The notes under the pieces are model-generated. The model saw only the letters and a program-made list of their open reading frames with translations, searched no databases and had not been told where the DNA came from. The translations under genes and the position numbers were made by a program. A DNA stretch of 64,000 bases from Poseidonibacter lekithochrous (GTDB lineage Bacteria > Campylobacterota > Campylobacteria > Campylobacterales > Arcobacteraceae). Location of the stretch: assembly GCF_018861145.1 (NCBI RefSeq), contig NZ_JAHKQT010000042.1, forward strand, positions 1 to 64,000, in the 5' to 3' direction. Each line of letters starts with the position of its first letter. The stretch's first letter is position 1. This document shows, one piece after another, positions 27,020-34,379 of the stretch.

Positions 27020-27490
27020 ATGAATATTATTGAAGGTAACTTAAGTCTTAATGGTAACGAAAAAATTGCTATTATTAATGGAAGATTTAATCATATTATT
27101 ACAGATAGATTAGTAGAAGGTGCACAAGATGCATTCAAAAGACATGGTGGAAATATAGATAATCTAGAGCTAATTTTAGTACCTGGTGCTTTTGAAATTC
27201 CTTTTGCTTTAGATAAAGTATTAGCAAGTGGAAAATATGATGCAGTTTGTTGTGTTGGTGCAGTAATTCGTGGTGCAACACCACACTTTGATTATATTTC
27301 TGCAGAAGCTACTAAAGGTATTGCAACTGTTGCTTTAAAGTATGGGAAACCTGTATCAAATGGTGTTTTAACTACTGATTCAATTGAACAAGCAATCGAA
27401 CGTGCTGGTTCAAAAGTTGGTAATAAAGGTGCTGAAGCAATGGTTACAATTATTGAAATGTTAGATCTTTACTCAAAGATGGAGAAATAA
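27020..27490 (+). CDS. ribH: 6,7-dimethyl-8-ribityllumazine synthase
   Basis: A 156-residue lumazine synthase, the penultimate step of riboflavin synthesis; it forms large icosahedral or pentameric assemblies in the cytoplasm. Motifs include [20 protein letters not shown], then [31 protein letters not shown] and [19 protein letters not shown]. The length is standard. It is followed one base later by nusB, the usual order in this phylum, and has a GGAG ribosome-binding site. Confidence 0.97.
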   Translation: MNIIEGNLSLNGNEKIAIINGRFNHIITDRLVEGAQDAFKRHGGNIDNLELILVPGAFEIPFALDKVLASGKYDAVCCVGAVIRGATPHFDYISAEATKGIATVALKYGKPVSNGVLTTDSIEQAIERAGSKVGNKGAEAMVTIIEMLDLYSKMEK

Positions 27491-27491
27491 T

Positions 27492-27890
27492 TTGGCAACT
27501 AGAACACAAGCACGTGAATCTGTAATTGGTCTTTTATATGCTTATGACTTAGGTAATGAAGGTATTGTTAAATTTGTTGATGATATTTTAGAAGATAAAA
27601 AAATCAGAAATAAACAAAAAGAATTTGCCTTAAATCTTTTTAATGGTGTTATCGACAATATTATAAAAATAGATGAAGAGATTGTTTCTCATTTAAATCA
27701 AGGTATTTTAACTGATATTGGTTCAGTTGAAAAATCTATTTTAAGATTGGCAGTTTATGAAATTCAATACGAAGAGTTAGAAAAAGCTATTATTATTAAT
27801 GAAGCAATAGAATTAGCTAAAAAATTAGCAAGTGATGGTGCTCCAAAGTTTATGAACGGCTTACTTGATAAAGTTGAAAAGATTAAGTAA
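27492..27890 (+). CDS. nusB: Transcription antitermination factor NusB
   Basis: A 132-residue all-helical RNA-binding protein that acts with NusE/S10 in rRNA antitermination. The N-terminus TRTQARESVIGLLYAYDLG and the C-terminal motif VEKSILRLAVYEI followed by NEAIELAKKLASDGAPKFMNGLLDKV are characteristic. The start is TTG. The stop overlaps the pyrF start by one base, so ribH, nusB and pyrF are translationally linked. Confidence 0.95.
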   Translation: MATRTQARESVIGLLYAYDLGNEGIVKFVDDILEDKKIRNKQKEFALNLFNGVIDNIIKIDEEIVSHLNQGILTDIGSVEKSILRLAVYEIQYEELEKAIIINEAIELAKKLASDGAPKFMNGLLDKVEKIK

Positions 27891-28588
27891 TGAATAATTC
27901 TATGAAACTTTGTGTATCTTTAGATTTACCAACAGCAAAAGAAAATCTTGATTTAGTTAGAGAAATAAAAGATTTTGATGTTTGGTTAAAAGTTGGATTT
28001 AGATCTTTTATTAGAGATGGGAAAAAGTTTTTAGAAGATTTAAAAGCTATAAATCCAAATTTTAAAATATTTTTGGATTTAAAACTTTATGATATTCCAA
28101 ATACTATGGCAGATGCTGCAGAAGAGATTGCAAGGTTTGGCATAGTAGATATGTTTAATGTACATGCAAGTGCAGGTGTTGAAGCTATGAGTACTGTAAT
28201 GCAAAGAATTAAAGATATTCCAAACAAACCTCTTGTATTAGCTGTAACAGCTCTTACTTCTTTTGATAATGAAGCATTTAAAGCTGTATATAATGAAGAT
28301 ATTACTTCAAAAGCAACTGTTTTTGCAAAAGATACTTATGCCTCAGGAATAGATGGTGTTGTATGTTCTGCATTTGAAAGCTTAGATATTAAGAATAGTA
28401 CGTCTTTAGACTTTATTACTCTATGTCCTGGAATTAGACCTTTTGGTGAAGATGCTGGGGATCAAAAAAGAGTTGCTGATATTCCTTTTTCAAAAGAGAA
28501 TAAAGTTGATTTTATTGTTGTAGGACGACCTATATATAAAGCTAGTAATCCTAGTGAAGTTGTAGAAAAAATATTATCAAACATATAA
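27890..28588 (+). CDS. pyrF: Orotidine 5'-phosphate decarboxylase
   Basis: A 232-residue TIM-barrel enzyme, the last step of UMP synthesis. The catalytic block FLDLKLYDIPNTMADAAEE (Asp-Lys-x-x-Asp) lies near residues 64-82. Other motifs are VSLDLPTAKENLDLV at the N-terminus, LVLAVTALTSFD, and the phosphate-binding DFIVVGRPIYKASNP. The ATG at 27890 follows the nusB stop directly; an internal ATG (M5) is an alternative start. A hairpin lies just after the stop. Confidence 0.96.
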   Translation: MNNSMKLCVSLDLPTAKENLDLVREIKDFDVWLKVGFRSFIRDGKKFLEDLKAINPNFKIFLDLKLYDIPNTMADAAEEIARFGIVDMFNVHASAGVEAMSTVMQRIKDIPNKPLVLAVTALTSFDNEAFKAVYNEDITSKATVFAKDTYASGIDGVVCSAFESLDIKNSTSLDFITLCPGIRPFGEDAGDQKRVADIPFSKENKVDFIVVGRPIYKASNPSEVVEKILSNI

Positions 28589-28592
28589 AAAA

Positions 28593-28620
28593 GAAATCTA
28601 ACCTTTAATAGTTTGATTTC
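28593..28620 (-). terminator. Terminator between convergent pyrF and GGDEF genes
   Basis: A hairpin of about ten pairs with one mismatch (28593-28602 with 28611-28620). On the minus strand it is followed by a run of T (complement of the A-run at 28587-28592), so it best terminates the leftward GGDEF gene, whose last codons form part of the stem. Confidence 0.55.
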
Positions 28621-30064
28621 TCCCTTGATCTTTTGCTTTATAAAGTAAAAGGTCGACTCTATTTATAAAACTATCAAGTTTTTCATCTCTTTTATATTCT
28701 GTGCATCCTATACTAATAGTAATTTTTAAATTAGTATCTCCTATTTTTAATTCTGATATCTCTTTTCTAATTCTTTCAGCAAGAGTATATGCACTATTAA
28801 TATTTGAATTTGATAACATAATAAGAAATTCTTCTCCTCCATATCGTGAAACTAAATCGGATTCTCGTGCATTTTTACTTAATACTCTAGCTACTTCTTT
28901 TATTGTTACATCTCCTAAATTATGTCCATAGGTATCATTTACATTTTTAAATAAATCAATATCTAATAATAAGAGAGAAGTATCTTGATTATATCGATTT
29001 GCTATATTTAGTAGCTTTTTAGATTCAATTCTCATTGCCCTTCTATTTAAAAGGGATGTAAGAGAATCCCTATTTGCTAGCTTTTTAACTTTTTTATTTA
29101 AAATAAGTAAATAACATAAAATATAAATAATAAATAAAATAAATATTAAAAGTAATACTTGTGCTATTGAATTTTTTATAATAGAAACTATTTTCTCTTT
29201 TTTATTCTCAACATAAATTAGTTTTAACTTATCATCAAATATTGACAATTCTATAGTGTTCGCATTTGGACTTAAAACATCATCTATTCCAAAAAAATTA
29301 TTACTTGCAATAATTAAATTATTTTCATTAACTAAGTATGTGGATGCCCTTAAAATATCATTATTTAACATTTTATTTAATGTTTCAACTCCAATATCTA
29401 TTGAAAGTGTACCCATAAATTTATCTGCATTCATTACTGGTAATGATAATGTAGTTAAATAACCTTTGCCAGCAGGATCTTTGTATAGTTTTGTAAGTAT
29501 TAATTCTTTTCCAAGATTATTGCTAGGAATTGTATCTATCCAAAACTCTTTTTTATAAATATTAGATAAAAACTCTTTCTTCCATACTTCTTTACTAGGA
29601 GCTATATAAATAAAGTTCTTTGCCGATGTATAATAAACCCACTTAATATCATGATTTGAGTTTAGAATAGTCTTAAATAATGGTTTTAAATATAAAACAG
29701 AATGTATTTCATGAACAGTATCTAGATCAATTTCTTGTATGTTGCCAATACCATTTAATGATGATTCTATATTATCTAATACGCATAAGATATGGTAGGT
29801 ATCTTCTTTTTCATTTATTTCATTATAAGAAGGGTGACTTAATTCATTTATTTGTAAATTATTAGTTAATATATCTCTTAAAGAAAATATAAATGCTTTA
29901 TTTAATGAAAAATATTGATTTATTTTCTTAGCATTATTGGTAAGTTTTTGTAATTTAATTTTATTGAAATTTATTTCTTCTTTTTTATAAATGTAGTTTA
30001 ATCCAACAAAAAGCAGTACTAGTAAGAGTATAAATACATTATATAATTTAAATAAATTTTTCAA
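28598..30064 (-). CDS. Membrane diguanylate cyclase with periplasmic Cache sensor
   Basis: A 488-residue protein. It has a first membrane helix near residues 9-25 (FILLLVLLFVGLNYIYK), a periplasmic dCache-like sensor (IKWVYYTSAKNFIYIAPS, then PVMNADKFMGTLSIDIGVE), a second helix near residue 300 (QVLLLIFILFIIYILCYLLIL), and a C-terminal GGDEF domain. The active-site motif is GGEEF, preceded by RESD, an intact RxxD inhibitory site, so active and feedback-regulated c-di-GMP synthesis is expected. The sensed ligand is unknown. It stands alone between pyrF and the tRNA cluster. Confidence 0.9.
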   Translation of the reverse strand: MKNLFKLYNVFILLLVLLFVGLNYIYKKEEINFNKIKLQKLTNNAKKINQYFSLNKAFIFSLRDILTNNLQINELSHPSYNEINEKEDTYHILCVLDNIESSLNGIGNIQEIDLDTVHEIHSVLYLKPLFKTILNSNHDIKWVYYTSAKNFIYIAPSKEVWKKEFLSNIYKKEFWIDTIPSNNLGKELILTKLYKDPAGKGYLTTLSLPVMNADKFMGTLSIDIGVETLNKMLNNDILRASTYLVNENNLIIASNNFFGIDDVLSPNANTIELSIFDDKLKLIYVENKKEKIVSIIKNSIAQVLLLIFILFIIYILCYLLILNKKVKKLANRDSLTSLLNRRAMRIESKKLLNIANRYNQDTSLLLLDIDLFKNVNDTYGHNLGDVTIKEVARVLSKNARESDLVSRYGGEEFLIMLSNSNINSAYTLAERIRKEISELKIGDTNLKITISIGCTEYKRDEKLDSFINRVDLLLYKAKDQGRNQTIKG

Positions 30065-30166
30065 ATTTTAATCCTTAACTATCTATTTTAATTATACTCC
30101 TTTCTTCATTTATTATATATTTATTATAAATGATTTATTTTAAGTATGTTTTAAGTGATTTACTAT

Positions 30167-30172
30167 TATAAT
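30167..30172 (+). promoter_or_regulatory. Candidate promoter of the tRNA cluster
   Basis: TATAAT about 41 bases before the first tRNA, preceded by T/A-rich sequence including TTTTAAGTG. No other promoter-like element was evident between 30065 and 30212, and the tRNA genes are closely spaced, consistent with one transcript. Confidence 0.5.
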
Positions 30173-30212
30173 TCCCATCCAAATTTCATGATATATGAAA
30201 CTTGTGAAACAA

Positions 30213-30303
30213 GGACAGTTGGGTGAGCTGGCTGAAACCATATCCCTGCTAAGGATACGTACTGGCAACGGTACCGAGGGTTCGAATCCCTCACTGTCCG
30301 CCA
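30213..30303 (+). tRNA. tRNA-Ser (GCT)
   Basis: A class II tRNA with acceptor GGACAGT pairing ACTGTCC, a long variable arm, GGTTCGAATCC T-arm, and anticodon GCT at 30248-30250. Discriminator G and encoded CCA are present. Confidence 0.95.
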
Positions 30304-30312
30304 CTTTAACCA

Positions 30313-30389
30313 GGGTCTATAGCTCAGCTGGTTAGAGCACTCGGCTCATAACCGAGTGGTCGAAGGTTCGAGTCCTTCTAGACCCACCA
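30313..30389 (+). tRNA. tRNA with CAT anticodon, probably tRNA-Ile2 (lysidine type)
   Basis: A 77-nt cloverleaf: acceptor GGGTCTA/TAGACCC, anticodon stem-loop CTCGG-CTCATAA-CCGAG with CAT at 30347-30349, discriminator A and encoded CCA. Three CAT tRNAs occur in this cluster. This one matches the GGCTCATAACC stem-loop of known Ile2 tRNAs, whereas the others look like initiator and elongator Met, so tRNA-Ile2 is inferred; it would require TilS. Confidence 0.85.
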
Positions 30390-30400
30390 TTATAATGTAT

Positions 30401-30477
<77 letters not shown>

Positions 30478-30481
30478 TTAT

Positions 30482-30508
30482 CTAAATAGAAGTAGTAATA
30501 CTATTTAG
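30482..30508 (+). repeat. Inverted repeat between the two tRNA-Gly copies
   Basis: CTAAATAG (30482-30489) and CTATTTAG (30501-30508) form a perfect 8-bp stem with an 11-base loop, followed after GCTGA by a T-run. It could be an attenuating terminator or an RNA-processing hairpin inside the tRNA transcript. Confidence 0.5.
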
Positions 30509-30532
30509 GCTGATTTTTTATTACTATAGTGT

Positions 30533-30609
<77 letters not shown>

Positions 30610-30628
30610 CTTTTTATAATTTTATTAA

Positions 30629-30705
<77 letters not shown>

Positions 30706-30717
30706 ATTTAGCCATGT

Positions 30718-30794
30718 GTCAAGGTAGCTCAGCTGGCTAGAGCGCTGGTCTCATAAGCCGGAGGTCGAGGGTTCGAGTCCCTCTCTTGACACCA
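30718..30794 (+). tRNA. Elongator tRNA-Met (CAT)
   Basis: A 77-nt tRNA: acceptor GTCAAGG/TCTTGAC with a G-T pair at its base, anticodon loop CTCATAA with CAT at 30752-30754, T-arm GGGTTCGAGTCCC, discriminator A and CCA. The D-arm and T-arm resemble bacterial elongator Met rather than Ile2, so the Met call is by comparison. Confidence 0.88.
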
Positions 30795-30839
30795 CTTTTA
30801 ATTTCACAATTGTGATTTTAAAACAAAATTTTTATTGTT

Positions 30840-30917
30840 GCTGGTGTAGCTCAGCTTGGCTAGAGCAGCTGATTTGTAATCAGCAGGTCGGGGGTTCAAG
30901 TCCCTTCACCAGCTCCA
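30840..30917 (+). tRNA. tRNA-Thr (TGT), copy 1
   Basis: A 78-nt tRNA: acceptor GCTGGTG/CACCAGC, anticodon stem GCTGA/TCAGC with loop TTTGTAA and anticodon TGT at 30875-30877, discriminator T, encoded CCA. An identical copy is at 31109-31186. Confidence 0.95.
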
Positions 30918-30953
30918 CTAAATAAAATATTACAGCTTATCGAACTTAGTTCT

Positions 30954-31028
30954 TGGGGTATCGCCAAGTGGTAAGGCAACGGCTTTTGGTGCCGTCATTC
31001 GAAGGTTCGAATCCTTCTACCCCATCCA
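30954..31028 (+). tRNA. tRNA-Gln (TTG)
   Basis: A 75-nt tRNA: acceptor TGGGGTA/TACCCCA, anticodon stem ACGGC/GCCGT with loop TTTTGGT and anticodon TTG at 30986-30988, T-arm GAAGGTTCGAATCCTTC, discriminator T, encoded CCA. Confidence 0.95.
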
Positions 31029-31073
31029 CTATTTGAATAATCAGATTATTAATCCGATAGGAAATTGTAGATA

Positions 31074-31088
31074 CAGGTTTAAGTCCTG
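31074..31088 (+). other. T-arm-like sequence between tRNA-Gln and tRNA-Thr, possible tRNA remnant
   Basis: CAGG-TTTAAGT-CCTG forms a 4-bp stem with a seven-base loop like a TPsiC arm (TT at loop start, A and T at the end). It lies in an 80-base spacer where a tRNA would fit. No matching acceptor, D-arm or anticodon arm was found, so this may be a decayed tRNA or chance. Confidence 0.25.
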
Positions 31089-31108
31089 ATATAAATAACT
31101 TTATTATT

Positions 31109-31186
31109 GCTGGTGTAGCTCAGCTTGGCTAGAGCAGCTGATTTGTAATCAGCAGGTCGGGGGTTCAAGTCCCTTCACCAGCTCCA
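31109..31186 (+). tRNA. tRNA-Thr (TGT), copy 2
   Basis: Identical to the tRNA-Thr at 30840-30917 over its full length including CCA, and preceded by a similar TTATT/TTGTT-rich leader. It is the last tRNA of the cluster, three bases before a strong terminator. Confidence 0.95.
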
Positions 31187-31188
31187 TT

Positions 31189-31240
31189 AAAAGCTTCTAG
31201 ATATTTGAACTTTGTTCTTTTATCTAGAAGCTTTTTTTTT
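31189..31240 (+). terminator. Rho-independent terminator of the tRNA cluster
   Basis: A perfect 15-bp stem (31189-31203 with 31221-31235), 17-base loop, and a T-run continuing to 31240. It lies just after the last tRNA CCA. Confidence 0.92.
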
Positions 31241-31301
31241 GCCTAATTTTTAAGAATTATATATTAAGTAGTTAAATATACATATTAAACAAAAAATAGA
31301 A

Positions 31302-31324
31302 TATAGTATAATGATTATACTATA
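31302..31324 (+). promoter_or_regulatory. Perfect 23-bp palindrome over a -10 element
   Basis: An 11-bp inverted repeat with a single central G. Its left arm contains TATAAT (31307-31312), the likely -10 box of the histidine kinase gene starting at 31343. This is the geometry of a repressor operator, or a hairpin at the start of the transcript. The rest of 31241-31342 is A/T-rich with no gene. Confidence 0.5.
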
Positions 31325-31342
31325 AAAATATTAGGAGTTATT

Positions 31343-33631
31343 GTGGATAAAAAAGTTAGATACTTATTACGAATCATAAGATTTTCTCCTCCTTTAGGAA
31401 TAATAATAGCTAGTTTTTTTATAATAACTTTACTATATCATGAACAAAATGAAGAGTTTAAAAAAGAAAAACTTTTTCTTGAAACTGAATATATTGAAAT
31501 TGAGAAAAATACAATATATTCAAATGTTAATACAATAGATAATTATATAAAAAATGAAATTCAAAATTCAGAAAAGTCATTAAAAGATGATTTAAAGATA
31601 AAGATAAATACTGTACATAAAATTGCTACTAATCTTTATCTTAAAAATAAAGATACTCTTTCAAAAAATGAAATAATAAATCAAATAAAAAATTCAATAG
31701 AAATTCTAAGGTTTAATGAAGGAAGAAGTTATTTTTCTATTCATAATATGGAAGGAGTAAATATTCTTCATCCTATAAATCCTAAATTTGAGGGTACAAG
31801 TATCTTAAATAGACAAGACGCAAAAGGCAACTACTCTGTGCATCAAGCAATTGAAATTGCAAAGACAAAAGGAGAAGGGTTTTTAAGTTGGTATTATTTT
31901 AAACCTAATGATAAATCTAAAGAGTTTAAAAAGATTGGAATTGTTAAAAAATTTGAGCCATATAATTTAATAATAACAACAGCAGAATATGTCGATGAAT
32001 ATGAAAGAAATTTAAGAAAAAAAGTGTTAAATGATATTTCAAAAATTCAATATAAAAATGAAGGGTTTATTTTTATCATTAATGGTGAAGGTGAAATAAT
32101 TTTACATGAGTCAAAAGAAATTCTAAACTATAATATATATAAAGATAATAAGTTTAAAGATACTCGTGAATTCTTTAATAGGATATTATCAAAAAAAAAT
32201 GCCAAAAGCGAAGGATTCTTGAGAATAAAACCTAAAATTACTTTAGGAGAAGATACTAAAGATGAAAAGATAATTTATGCAAAAAAATTTGATGACTGGA
32301 ATTGGATAATAGCTACAAGTTTTAATTTATCAGATACAAAAAAAATTACAGAAAAAAGAAAAATTATTTTAGAAGAAAAATATGATAATTATAAAAAAAA
32401 TGTTTTTATCTATGGCTTTATATTCACTATAATTTTGTTAATACTTTCTTATTATATGTCAAAATTAATAGAAAAAAAAATCTTAAAATATAAAAATAAT
32501 TTAGAAGAACAAATATTAGAAAATAGTAATCAAAAAGAAAGACTAATAAAAGCACAACAAATAGCAAATATGGGAGATTGGCAATTAGATTTAAAAACAA
32601 ATAAATCTTTTTGGTCTGATGAATGTATTAATATATTTGGATTTGATACAAAAGATAAAGACAAATTCTCTCCTGAATATTTAAAAGGTGTAATATTTAA
32701 AGAAGATATTCCTTCTTTTGAAGATTCTATTAAAAGATGTATCGAAACTGGATCTGAACATAACAGTATATATAGAATTAAAAAAGATAATGAAGTTAGA
32801 TGGATAAATTGTAGAGGTGAAATAGATAGTAAAAGATTTCTTATCCTAGGTACAGTTCAAGATATAACAGATACTAAGAAATTAGAATTAGAAAAAAAAC
32901 AAAAAGAAGAATTACTTTATCAAGAAAATAAAATGGCTGCAATGGGTGAAATGATTGCTAATATTGCACATCAATGGCGACAACCCTTATCTACAATTTC
33001 AACAGCTTCAACTGGAGCTAAATTGCAAAAGGAGATGGATTGTTTATCTGATGATCAGTTATATTCTGCATTAACATCTATTAATAATTCTTCTCAATAT
33101 CTTTCTCAAACGATAGATGATTTCAGAGAGTTTTTTAATCCCAATAATAACAAGATAAAAGAATTTAATATTTCTGATACTTTATCTAAAACTTTTAAAT
33201 TAATTAGTTCTCAATATAAAGTAAAAAATATTAAAGTTATAAAAAATATTGAAGACTATAAATTACTTTCAATTGAAAATGAACTTATTCAAGTTTTAAT
33301 AAATATTTTAAATAATGCAAGAGATATCGTACTTATTAAAGAAAAAGAGAGAAAGCTTATCTTTATAAATGCTTATCAAAAAGATGATATTTCATATATA
33401 GAAATAATTGATAATGGGGATGGAATCAAAGAAGAAATTATAAATAGAATTTTTGAGCCATATTTTACAACTAAACACAAATCTCAAGGTACGGGAATTG
33501 GTTTATATATGAGTGAGGAAATTATCAAAAATCATTTAAATGGATATCTTACAGTAGAAAACGTATCATATAATTTTGAAGGAATAGAATATAGAGGTGC
33601 TAAGTTTACCATTAAGATTAATGTAAATTAA
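31343..33631 (+). CDS. Sensor histidine kinase: double Cache, PAS, HQWRQPL-type kinase
   Basis: A 762-residue membrane kinase. TM1 is near residues 15-28 (SPPLGIIIASFFIITLL), followed by two periplasmic Cache modules (first: EGRSYFSIHNMEGVNILHPI; second: EGFIFIINGEGEIILHESKE). TM2 is near 352-370, then a PAS domain (ANMGDWQLDLKTNKSFWSDE) and a kinase core. The phospho-accepting His is residue 543 in NIAHQWRQPLS. The N-box (QVLINILNNARDIV), DNGDGI and TGIGLYMSEEII are intact. The start is GTG with AGGAG upstream. No response regulator is adjacent, so it is an orphan here. Closest visible paralogue is the kinase at 49709-52009. Confidence 0.92.
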   Translation: MDKKVRYLLRIIRFSPPLGIIIASFFIITLLYHEQNEEFKKEKLFLETEYIEIEKNTIYSNVNTIDNYIKNEIQNSEKSLKDDLKIKINTVHKIATNLYLKNKDTLSKNEIINQIKNSIEILRFNEGRSYFSIHNMEGVNILHPINPKFEGTSILNRQDAKGNYSVHQAIEIAKTKGEGFLSWYYFKPNDKSKEFKKIGIVKKFEPYNLIITTAEYVDEYERNLRKKVLNDISKIQYKNEGFIFIINGEGEIILHESKEILNYNIYKDNKFKDTREFFNRILSKKNAKSEGFLRIKPKITLGEDTKDEKIIYAKKFDDWNWIIATSFNLSDTKKITEKRKIILEEKYDNYKKNVFIYGFIFTIILLILSYYMSKLIEKKILKYKNNLEEQILENSNQKERLIKAQQIANMGDWQLDLKTNKSFWSDECINIFGFDTKDKDKFSPEYLKGVIFKEDIPSFEDSIKRCIETGSEHNSIYRIKKDNEVRWINCRGEIDSKRFLILGTVQDITDTKKLELEKKQKEELLYQENKMAAMGEMIANIAHQWRQPLSTISTASTGAKLQKEMDCLSDDQLYSALTSINNSSQYLSQTIDDFREFFNPNNNKIKEFNISDTLSKTFKLISSQYKVKNIKVIKNIEDYKLLSIENELIQVLINILNNARDIVLIKEKERKLIFINAYQKDDISYIEIIDNGDGIKEEIINRIFEPYFTTKHKSQGTGIGLYMSEEIIKNHLNGYLTVENVSYNFEGIEYRGAKFTIKINVN

Positions 33632-34254
33632 AAATCAATTGCTAATTTTATTCCTAAACCTGCTAAAATAGTACCTGCAACTCTATCAATGTATTTTTTA
33701 AATCTCAAATATAATTTTTGAGATTTATTAGTTGATAATAGAAAAACAATGCAAGAATACCAAGCAAAATCTATAAAGAATGCTAATAAGCATAATAATA
33801 CTTCACCATATTGAGGAAGTTCTTGAGGTAATAAAGCTGCAAATATACTACCAATAATAATTGCAGTTTTTGGATTACTAATTTGTGTTAAAAAGCCAAA
33901 GCCTAATGCTTTAAAAAAACTTTTTGATTTTTTTTGTATCTTTACTTCTTCTGCACTTAAAGTTTCACTTGAGTGTTTCAATATTTTATAAGCTAAATAA
34001 AGTAAATACATTCCACCTAAGATTTTAAATAATGAATAAAGAAATGGTGCTGCTTGAAATAATGTATATAAACCAAAGATTGCTAAGATAGTGAAAAATA
34101 CTGCTCCTAATGATAATCCAAGAGCAATACCAATTCCTTCATTAATAGGTTTAGATACAGCTGTTTTAGCTACAAGTATAAAACTAGGTCCTGGACTCAT
34201 TGTTCCAAATATAAATACAATAGCAATTGTAAGTAGAAAAGAATATTCACTCAT
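33628..34254 (-). CDS. LysE/RhtB-family amino-acid exporter
   Basis: A 208-residue inner-membrane protein with about six helices. The N-terminal IFGTMSPGPSFILVAKTAVS and the following GIGIALGLSLGAVFFTILAIFG are typical LysE/RhtB signatures, as is FGFLTQISNPKTAIIIGSIFAALL near residue 115. Family members export amino acids or homoserine lactones; the substrate is not deducible. It is convergent with the preceding kinase gene, their stop codons overlapping by four bases, and divergent from the tandem solute-binding GGDEF gene. Confidence 0.9.
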   Translation of the reverse strand: MSEYSFLLTIAIVFIFGTMSPGPSFILVAKTAVSKPINEGIGIALGLSLGAVFFTILAIFGLYTLFQAAPFLYSLFKILGGMYLLYLAYKILKHSSETLSAEEVKIQKKSKSFFKALGFGFLTQISNPKTAIIIGSIFAALLPQELPQYGEVLLCLLAFFIDFAWYSCIVFLLSTNKSQKLYLRFKKYIDRVAGTILAGLGIKLAIDF

Positions 34255-34352
34255 TTATTATTACCTTAAGGTTTTTATTATTAAATTTATTATTTTATCA
34301 TTATTTATATTAAAAATATGTACTTTAATGAAACTGTAACCCATAACTTCGT

Positions 34353-34358
34353 TATAAT
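34353..34358 (+). promoter_or_regulatory. -10 element of the solute-binding/GGDEF gene
   Basis: TATAAT 22 bases upstream of the ATG at 34380, with AAGG at 34371-34374 as ribosome-binding site. The divergent lysE-like gene starts at 34254, so both promoters share this 125-base gap. Confidence 0.5.
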
Positions 34359-34379
34359 GTTCAAAGTAAGAAGGTATTC

